Origin: Anisodus tanguticus | Lineage: Eukaryota > Streptophyta > Magnoliopsida > Solanales > Solanaceae | Assembly: GCA_034509755.1 (NCBI GenBank) | Contig: CM067555.1 | Location: forward strand, 25,680,142-25,744,141 | Direction of reading: 5' to 3' | DNA length: 64,000 nucleotides | In this document: piece after piece, positions 55,692-64,000 of the stretch | How positions within the stretch are numbered: position 1 is the stretch's first letter | Layout: every line of letters starts with the position of its first letter | Program-made: the position numbers and the translations under genes | The notes under the pieces: generated by a model | Databases searched by the model: none | Told to the model about the DNA's origin: nothing | The model's input: the letters and a program-made list of their open reading frames with translations, nothing else

Positions 55692-57776
55692 ACTCCTGCT
55701 GCTCCGGAATTTCTCATCGGATCACAGATCCCAGCTCTTGGTTGTATTAGTATCTATTACAAGCATGTAACCCCGATATGCCCATATTATCATACCCGTT
55801 GTGGCGTGAAACCCGAGCCATCCGTATAATCATCTCAATGTTTCCATAATCTCATAGTGTTCTTACCTTCTTCGGTATCTTGGGCCCAAAGTATTTTCAA
55901 ACCACTTTTATATCAATATCATCAAAACCATTAGTGTATGAATGCAAATGACAATACAAGGCAAGAAATCAGAATATATAAGATGCAACCAAGAATGGGA
56001 TATAAAAACACATGCTTTCAGAATTCAACAACAAGTAACCCAAATACAATCTAAATATCATATCAAACAGTCCAAGTACAATCAGGATATCATATCAAAC
56101 AGTCCAACCACAATAATCCAAGTATGATCAAGATATCATATCAAAGCAAGTGTGATGAATAAACATGACAATATCAAATATGGCGATGGGCCCACATAAC
56201 AGCAGTCGGAATCAGCTTAAGGCTAATTCATCCAATTACCCATCAACACAGTTCAACATCAGTACCCACTCAACCATTCATCACAAACATCTGAGTGGGA
56301 CACCCAAACACGCTCAATACCTCTCAACCTTTATAACTACTACGTACTTCTATTAGAGCCACGGAAAACTAAACCGTAGCCTACCTCAAAGCCGAGCAGG
56401 AGCCACGAACTCTTAATCCACAAGTCCTCCCGAGTGAATATCGGACGGGCATAGTTCAAACAAGCGCATGAAGTTCCTATGTTACCACACACATTCAATC
56501 AGCACATAAGTACCAATTCTACATAATACATGATTCTAATAATACCAAACATGTCTTGTAAAAACCTCATCCCGAACCTCAAGGGTAAAATGGTAATTTT
56601 ATTGAGATAACAAGTTCAATATTTTCAACATAATGTTCTACGGTTTCATACGAATCTAACAACACCTATATTGCAACTTAGTCCAAAACCCAAAAAGTGA
56701 CTCGGGGCTCACAAGGGAAAAATTAGAAATTTAAGTTAGAAACACGTTACCCATAATCTAATAGTCATAATCTAAACTTTCATGTAATTCTAACCTCAAT
56801 TGAGCATCTAGTTTTATGACTTTGAAAAAATCCTCTTTGTATCAAAACTCATAAATCGAATGTTTGCAAAAATGCGATTAAAATTGAAATTTATGTTACA
56901 AATAGTTTACTCAAGGTTTAAACTAGCCAAAAACCTAGAATTTATTCAAATCCAACCATAATTAATTGAAGAAAACTCAAATTTAAACTTAGGATTTAAA
57001 ACCCCCAATTTCACCCAACCAAAGTCGGATAAAATCGATAACCAATGAAAATAATCTTAAAGAAACGTCATAATAAAGGTTGGATACTTATCCCCTTGTT
57101 GAGACGAGAAAAACGCAGCGCAAATCACCTCAATCGGAGCTCTAGAACTCAAGTTATGTTCAAAATACAAAATGGATGCAGTCTGATTTTTAATACACAA
57201 CTATTTCCACTTCGGCGGACCAATTTCCGCCCCAGCTGATCCGCTTCGGCACCCGGAAGTCCGCCCTGGTGCACACCAGAAACCAACAAGTTTTCATGAA
57301 ACAAAAATAGGCATAACTCCCTCAAACGATGTCTAAATTCGACGATTCAAGCTGCTACAGATCACAAATTACGATATGCATCTATTCCAACAATCAAAAA
57401 TCAATTTTAACATCAAATGAATATAATGGTATATTGAAGCGTCAAAGGTGAGAGACTTATGCCAACGACTCAAACACCTAAACTTGACCAAACGAAGTCC
57501 AAATCTAATTCTGAAAGTTCTTACAAATCACAAATGATCATACGAAGCTACTCGAACTGTCAAAACATCGAAATGAATCCGTCTGGACCTGACGTTGACC
57601 GTGGTCAACTCTAAATCATCTCAAAAGCTAGTTTCTCAATCAACTACCTTAATCACATTTGAACGTCTCGGTAACTGAACCAATGACTTGACTAAGTTAT
57701 AAGTCACGTTTCGGAGCTAATAAAATTGACAAAACATCATAAAAGACGCATTTGCCCCCGATATTGACTTTGGTTA
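55692..57776 (-). repeat. Minus-strand chromovirus LTR, second part
   Basis: It continues the LTR beyond the solo LTR. On the minus strand, ccgaagcggatc and gtccgcc boxes (about 57210-57260) and a gttgaccacggtcaac box (57590-57606) resemble long-LTR sequences of Solanaceae. Its far end is cut by the next element at 57777. Two plus-strand ORFs of about 60 codons (55942, 56165) show no domain. The full LTR would be about 3.8 kb. Confidence 0.5.
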
Positions 57777-59159
57777 TGTCACAACCCAAATCGGAGGGTC
57801 ATGATGGGCACCCAAACCATACTTGTCAAGTACCACTAATCATATATTTAACATCTAATCATAATTAATTATGGGCCCCGAGGGCCGTCACAAAGTACTA
57901 CATAAAATCTTATAAAAAAAGAACTCAACATATGAATATATACATACTAAGGCTGACAAGGCCATACACAACTACTATACACAGGACATCCGTATATAAC
58001 GCCATCAAGCCTATGTGGGCATCCCATCATATCATACAGGCCTCTGTGGGCATAATCATCATCATTTACCAACTGCAGGTGGTCGTGCGTATATAACGCC
58101 TTCCCTTTTCCCATCCCTATACATATATGATGCATACATATAGTAGCGTATATAATTCCTTTAAGGTCAAGGAATATACATGAATATAATGCATGAATGA
58201 TACTAAGACACTCTGAGTTTATCGGAATGATGTAATGTCGCTTCACCTCCGATTAACTTCATGAATATTAACATTTTTCCATATACCTTAATAGTGATTT
58301 AGGAACATATTTAGACATGCTTTGAAAATATGAATGAATAACATAAACATCATTAACTACTAAGAGTATAATCATTTATGGGATAATATTACATTTACGT
58401 TTCGTACTTAGAACATGCCAAAAGAATGAAGGTTTTGCCTTAACATACCTCGATTAAGTTCTTGAACTAGAAGTACAATCGAAGAGAAAATTATCCTCGA
58501 AGTGAACCAAATGTTGCTGGAACATTTTCTTGATCTTTACAAGAATTCCAAAGTGAACATATGAATCCCAAGGTTAAAGTTATTGCTGCTATGTTCTCCC
58601 TTTTTCCTACTCAAAGGCAAAAAAAATTTATCCAAGATAAAGTGTACAACAATATATTGTTTTGATCAAATTATTCTACTATATGAAATTGATTGTTTCC
58701 ACTTATTTAGTCTAAGTGATTTGAGAATGACACCACCACCATATTAAATGCTTAGTTACTATACACCTTTCTTTATGTCCTACGTCGAGGTGTTCTATTA
58801 ACACTTATCCACTTATTCATTAATCCCCGCTACACTTCACATTTAGCTAGTTACACACACAATTAATTTCTTGATCTCACTTCACTTAAATAATAATCAC
58901 CTTTGACACACTTCATATACTCATTATCATGTTCATGTAATATAACACTAGTCTATAGCCTCTGTTGGCTCACACGAAAACAATATTTCCGATCATCATC
59001 GTCGCACTTTTAAAATCTTAAATTATTTTGGAACCGCATACTTTTATATACTAAGCTCTTTATTTGCATATGTGAATATGACATAAATCCTCCAAGGCTC
59101 GGGTCTACTTACATACGTCTAGTTGTTCAACCCATCGCCCGAAAGTACGAGGTGTTACA
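57777..59159 (-). repeat. 3' LTR of the minus-strand chromovirus
   Basis: On the minus strand it begins tgtaacacctcgtac at 59159 and ends gttgtgaca at 57777, 1383 bp. A purine run (ctaaggggaaaaga) lies directly upstream at 59160-59173. The gggccccgagggcc box near 57875 is a near palindrome. Confidence 0.85.
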
Positions 59160-59173
59160 TCTTTTCCCCTTAG
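59160..59173 (-). promoter_or_regulatory. Polypurine tract, minus strand
   Basis: ctaaggggaaaaga on the minus strand directly precedes the 3' LTR start. Confidence 0.7.
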
Positions 59174-59349
59174 AAACATTCATCCTCGGATGTTGGGGTG
59201 ACGTATCTAATCCCCGTCACATATCCAGAAAACCCAACCACCTCTTCATAGGGCCATATATTATAACATACATCATTACATCAGACCTCACATGGTCCTC
59301 AAGCATTAATTATAATAATATGAAATAGAACTCACCTTATGCTTCTCTC

Positions 59350-59490
59350 AGAACCTCGGCGTTGGTGTGAAATAGGTAGGGATATTTGTGTTTCATATCC
59401 TCTTCCGCCTCCAATGTCATTTCTTCTACATTCTTATTACACCATAGAACTTTCATGGAGGCTACTTGTTTAGTCCTCAACTTGCGGACT
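59350..59490 (-). pseudogene. Chromodomain of the minus-strand chromovirus
   Basis: Minus-strand frames read R-K-L-R-T-K-Q-V-A-S-M-K-V-L-W, then N-V-E-E-M-T-L-E-A-E-E-D-M and K-Y-P-Y-L-F. The W of K-V-L-W is kept, while Leu stands where the second Trp is usual (compare T-T-W at 5653-5850). It lies just after the integrase tail. Confidence 0.75.
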
Positions 59491-59520
59491 TGTCAATCTA
59501 ATATAGCAATAGGAACCTTT

Positions 59521-60560
59521 TCATATGATAGGTCCTTTGTAACCTTCCGGGAAGGATCCCCAATACACGCTCTTAACATAGAAACATGAAAAACCGAAAG
59601 AACAAACTCTAATTCGAAAGGCAAGTCTAATTCGCAAGCCACTTGGCCGATTCATCGAATTATGTGATATGGCCCAATATACCTTGGGCTGATCTTTGCC
59701 TTTTTCCCAAACCTCATTACACCCTTCATAGGGGAAATCTTCAAGAAGACCCAATTATCCACTTAGAACTCTAAATCTCGTCGTCGCACATCTGAATACG
59801 ACTTCTGACGACTCTAAGAAGTTAACAGTCGTTCTTAGATAAGATTCAAATTTACTATGGCTTGGTGCACTAGGTCAGGCCCAAATAATTCCGATTCACC
59901 TATTTCGAACCATCCAATAGGAGATCTATAATTCAGTCCATACAAAGCCTCGTATGGAGCCATTTTAATACTAGCATGATAATTGTTATTGTACGCAAGT
60001 TCAATAGGGGTAAATGATCATCCCAACTTCTCTTAAATTCTAATACACGAGCTCGTAGCATGTCCTCGAGCGTTTGAATCGTACGCACTGCCGGTTCGTT
60101 TATTTGAGGGTGGAAAGTTGTGATAAGATTTACTTGAGTGTCCAAACCTTTTTGAAATTAGCTGTGAATTACGCACCTCAATCAGATATAATAGAAATAG
60201 GCATACCATGAAGGTGAACAATCTCCTTAACGTACAACTTTGCGTAGTCTTCGGCTGTGTGGGTAGTTTTTTACCGCCAGGAATTAAGCTGATTTGGTCA
60301 GTCTATCAATAATCACCCAAATAGAATCAAACTTATGATAAGAGCAAGTTAAACCCATAATGAAATCCATATTAATTATTTCCCATTTCCACATCGGGAT
60401 CTTAATGTTCTGAGTCAAGTCGTCGGACTTTTGGTGCTCTGCTTTTACTTGCTGACAATTAAGACACTGAACTACCAACTCCGCAATGTTCCTCTTCATT
60501 TCATCCCACCAATACATACCTTTGAGATCATAATACATCTTGGTAGATCCAGGATGAATG
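59521..60560 (-). pseudogene. Integrase of the minus-strand chromovirus
   Basis: From 60538 downward: M-Y-Y-D-L-K-G-M-Y-W-W-D-E-M-K and Q-C-L-N-C-Q-Q-V-K-A-E-H-Q (zinc region), W-E-I-I-N-M-D-F-I-M-G-L with the first catalytic Asp, and V-I-I-D-R-L-T-K-S-A. Past a frame change P-Q-I-N-E-P-A-V-R-T-I-Q-T-L-E-D-M-L-R-A holds the region of the catalytic glutamate, where the sequence has Val. The tail near 59521-59700 shows G-P-Y-H-I-I. Several frame changes. Confidence 0.8.
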
Positions 60561-63500
60561 AAATATTGTGAGCAATGGACCTCCCATTATGCTCGAAGGT
60601 TGCGATTCTCTTTTGTTAGATATCATTCCTAATCTTCCCTAAAAATGAGATCTTTATCATGACGTTCCTTTTCTTCTAGTATGAGGTATGACCCTGTTGT
60701 ATTATGAGTCATAGTGCTATCACTATCTGAATCCTCCAATCGGACTCCCACTTAACTAACTGATGTGCTCCCTCAAGTCAACCTCCTTCATTAGCCCTCA
60801 TATTAGTCAAATCGATTGTGGGTGAATGATTCTATTGTCAACTTAGCCTTTTTTACTAACTGGTGTGCTGAAAACTCTTATATTTGTAGTATCTCAATCA
60901 TGAACACTTTCTGGATAATGTCATCAAATCTGAGGTGCACGTATCATCGTAGTTAACTCTCATTCATGGTCTGAAAGGATTTTTCGTACTTTCTCACTAC
61001 TCGTAATTATAAAAAAACTTCCTTTCTTTACTTTTTTTGACACTTGTTCACTTATTTTCTTACTTGTCATACTCTTTTTAATTCTAAAATATTCCGGTAT
61101 TCCTACATCTCCTGATTCCAGTCCTTGGTGTTACCACCCCTTAAAAGATGATTTGTTAACTTATTCCCTCATTCAGTACGTGGAATATTCTGAAGAATTT
61201 TCATTACATGACGTTGGTCTACTATATCCAAACTTGGTCGTTATACTTAGATTTGAATTCCTTCACTTGCCTCATGGCTAAGACTTTCTATCAATGGCGC
61301 TTTGGGAAATGATATCCTTGGTCTCGTTAAACTGTAAACCCATTACTTTATCTACCTCATAGAACCTTTGGTCAGTTCAAAAATGCTCATAGACATCTGT
61401 ATTTGCCTGACATTTTATCTTCATTATAATGTGATTATCTCTTAGCATATATCTTTAATGTCTACATTGTATCCATAGGCGTCATTGGCCCCTTTTCACC
61501 TGTTAGGTGCTAATCTCGAGCTTTACTCGTTGTTGCTTCCATTTACATACTTTTTGAGAGGTATGACTGCATATGTTGTGGAATCGATGTTTTGTATGTT
61601 TAGATCCAATTCACGTTGTTACATGATCTAATGACTTGTCAAGCTTTCTTGTCTTATCATTATTAGATCTCCCATCGACCGAGTGCTCATTCGTCTTACC
61701 TTTTCATTTCCATTTTCAAGTTGCCTTGGGGGGTCTCTTATCTCAAAGTATTTCTCATACTATCTTTCTGAACATCAGAGGTTCGTCACCTTTGGCCAAA
61801 GTGTTCTTACTGTCCCTCTTCCACCATTGGTCCTTACGTTGTTCTAGAGTAATCATACCTTTGTGAAACCTGCATAACTATAATCTCATTCACCTTTATC
61901 CTTCATGTCATAATCCTTCCTTTTATTCATCATTAATTGAGAAAAAAACATTCCTGCTTTGATACTTGATCATGCCACTCCATTCATACTTATTAACTGT
62001 TTTCATATTTCTTACAACCATTCTTCGATTGTTCCCTAGTTCTCGTCCTCAATTTCCCCTAACATGCTACTGTTATCCAGAGGTTATTTAGAATTGTAAC
62101 ATGCTGCACAATGAAGTCGAAGACCTTACCAGTCTAGTACCTATAGCATGCCTTAGCTTACTAACATTGATACATGTAATTCTCAATAATACGCGGTATG
62201 GCCCTTTATGCACGGACGAGAGGCTTATGTCCCCTTCCACTACCGTGGGTAACTCAATCCTTATATTTATGACTTGGGATCACTATTCTGGGTACGTCAC
62301 TTTACGTGATCTTCTTAAATTTACTGATGGTCACTATTCAGACGATTCGGTTATGGCAATCATTCTCATTAATGATATCCTGAGACAATTCCCAATCTAT
62401 TCTAGGTAAGACTTTACAATTTAGGTCATACGTATATAACATATTCCCTAATTCTAATCAGCAAGAGTCACTGTAAAAACGTGTAGATTTTCATAACCTA
62501 TTAAACCTTCCAGTGATATTTTCTACTTTTCGTTTGTATAACTCATAATCATCTTATCCTTTACCCATAAATCTTGAGCTTTCATACGATCATCGGGGAA
62601 CATGATATCGTAGGTTTGGAATATTTCTAACATGGTCATTCGAAAGGAGGAACATATTACATATTCTATCACCATACTAGGTGTGGGAATCCATATCCTT
62701 TAATATACTAACGTATATAAGTGATCCTAACTACCATTTGGGTTAGAAGCCTCTTTGTGCCTTCACTTTTACCTTCATAACTTATATTTATCGGACTGTC
62801 TAATCCTACAAGAAGACCGTATAATCATTCCCTAAAATAGGGTCACTACTCTTAAACATAAAATAGGTCAGTACTAAGTCCATAAGAGGTACGTAGATTG
62901 GCAACAAAAATAATAACATATTGGCATCCCATAGCTCACCTCAAGCAACATCGAAGCTCGAGGCTCTCTCTCCTCTCTTATCCTTACCTTTGTGCATCAA
63001 CTTGGGACACTTCGGAACATTAATCTGGCATGCGCTCGACCATACTGACTACAAGATGGCCGGGGCGGTCTTACTTGACCTTCACAACTTTGACCCTAAG
63101 ATATTGGCATCTTTGAACCCTTTAAATATCGGCGATCCCTGACCAATAAACTCCCTAGGTTATGAGCTCTCTGACCCTTCAAGAGGCTTATCACAATCAG
63201 ATGCTCTAGGATGAAGTCGTGCCTGGGAGGAAACCAATTGATTCAATACATGCACCGCTCTCTTACATCCTCATCAGACGGTGCTAGTTGTAGGACTGAT
63301 GGTACTGAAGCTTCCCTCAACTTCCCTAGTACTACTAGATTAGTTGATACCTCGGAAAGTAACTTACTCATATCCTCTGACGGATCTGTCTCAATAGAGG
63401 GAATACTACTCGCATTTACACTCAATCCAAACTCAATCTCCCTGCTAATCATAGCCTTGTTGGAAGAAGGCATTGATGTAATTATAAACACGATAAGGGT

Positions 63501-63668
63501 TACATATAGAATTCTTACGACTCGGCTCTATAGCACGATTCAAGATAAAGAAGGAAGGTAACCATCATCCTAAATGCCCCATAGCCTCCTATCTATAAGT
63601 GTCGTGCACAACAGACCCATAAACAAGACTCTACTATACACGGCTTGTAGACTCCATAGGACAGACCT
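60561..63668 (-). pseudogene. Eroded gag-RT region of the minus-strand chromovirus
   Basis: By position this should hold leader, gag, protease, RT and RNase H, but I find no conserved block on the minus strand and no plus-strand alternative. Open stretches at 62101-62409 and 63211-63561 (plus) and 63243-63491 (minus) lack recognisable motifs. The region may contain foreign DNA. It is about 3.1 kb, near the low end for an intact gag-RT stretch. Confidence 0.4.
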
Positions 63669-63680
63669 GCTCTGATACCA
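63669..63680 (-). promoter_or_regulatory. Minus-strand primer-binding site
   Basis: tggtatcagagc on the minus strand, four bases from the LTR edge at 63685. The aggtctgtcctatgg stretch behind it parallels that at 51768. Confidence 0.85.
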
Positions 63681-63684
63681 ACTT

Positions 63685-64000
63685 TGTCACGACCCAAATC
63701 GGAGGGTCATGATGGACACCCAGACAGTACTAGTCGAGTACCACTAATCATATATTTAACATCTAATCATAATTAATTATGGGCCCCGAGGGCCGTCACA
63801 AAGTACTACGTAAAATCTTATAAACAGAAGAACCCAACCTATGCATATATACATACTAAGGCCGACAAGGCCATACATAACTACTATACACAGGACATTT
63901 GTATACAAGCCTCTAAAGAGTATGTAACATCATAAGGTCAAGACAGGGCCCACTATACCCATATGCACATGCAAAACTACTGTACTAGGATTAGACCGCA
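63685..64000 (-). repeat. 5' LTR of the minus-strand chromovirus, partial
   Basis: The edge tgtcacgaccc at 63685 and the following 230 bp match 57777-58005 closely. The rest lies beyond the window. Confidence 0.9.

Larger units (their letters stand above)
57777..64000 (-). mobile_element. Minus-strand chromovirus, 5' LTR runs off the window
   Basis: The 3' LTR is 57777-59159 and the 5' LTR starts at 63685. Between them are the chromodomain (59350-59490), integrase (59521-60538) and an unreadable gag-RT region. The two LTR edges share over 200 bp of near identity (aaatcggagggtcatgatgg, gggccccgagggcc). The primer site is intact at 63669. Confidence 0.85.

Noticed and set aside
62101..62409. 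102-codon ORF as a host gene
   Set aside because: No recognisable domain, no start context or neighbouring exons, and it lies in the body of a minus-strand retroelement.

Overview
This is a plant nuclear window with no recognisable intact host gene. It is a nest of LTR retrotransposons plus one broken endogenous pararetrovirus and two organelle-like DNA inserts. The retroelement lineages (Tat-type Ty3/gypsy with two RNase H domains, Tekay/Del-like chromoviruses, an Ale/Retrofit-like Ty1/copia) and a caulimovirid relic of the solanaceous type suggest a large repeat-rich Solanaceae genome. That assignment is inference from family resemblance, not from a marker gene.

Layout: (1) 1-3.82 kb is a rearranged endogenous pararetrovirus: an inverted coat-protein tail with a CCHC knuckle, two small overlapping ORFs, a frameshifted movement protein and a protease with a changed catalytic residue. 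About 1.1 kb of mitochondrial-type DNA, including an antisense atp9 3' fragment, sits between movement protein and protease. (2) 4.1-5.85 kb holds a minus-strand Tat-family LTR and a minus-strand chromovirus remnant (LTR edge plus chromodomain). (3) 5.85-40.84 kb is a large plus-strand Tat/Ogre-like element: truncated 5' LTR, gag, protease, intron-like spacer, RT, two RNase H domains, integrase, three tandem-repeat arrays, polypurine tract and 3' LTR. Its 5' LTR was split by a copia element (7520-12489, target duplication gttgt). Its 3' repeat tract was split by a Tekay-like element (26808-37992) whose 3' LTR has a 1.57-kb internal duplication. (4) 40.84-46.07 kb is another gypsy element that truncates the Tat 3' LTR; its gag carries organelle-like DNA with a plastid 23S rRNA segment, and its integrase is deleted. 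(5) 46.1-50.5 kb is a 5'-eroded Tekay-like element with its 3' LTR. (6) 50.5-57.8 kb is a minus-strand relative with a long LTR, itself split by a solo LTR (53501-55686, target duplication catat). (7) 57.8-64.0 kb is a further minus-strand chromovirus whose 5' LTR runs off the window.

All coding regions carry stops or frameshifts, apart from short pararetroviral ORFs. The interest lies in nesting order, organelle DNA captured inside two retroelements, internal LTR rearrangements, and structured DNA (an 18-bp LTR palindrome, a five-run G tract, tandem arrays). I found no convincing new gene system. No alignment or database search was run: family calls rest on motifs read by eye, and outer boundaries marked approximate are uncertain.
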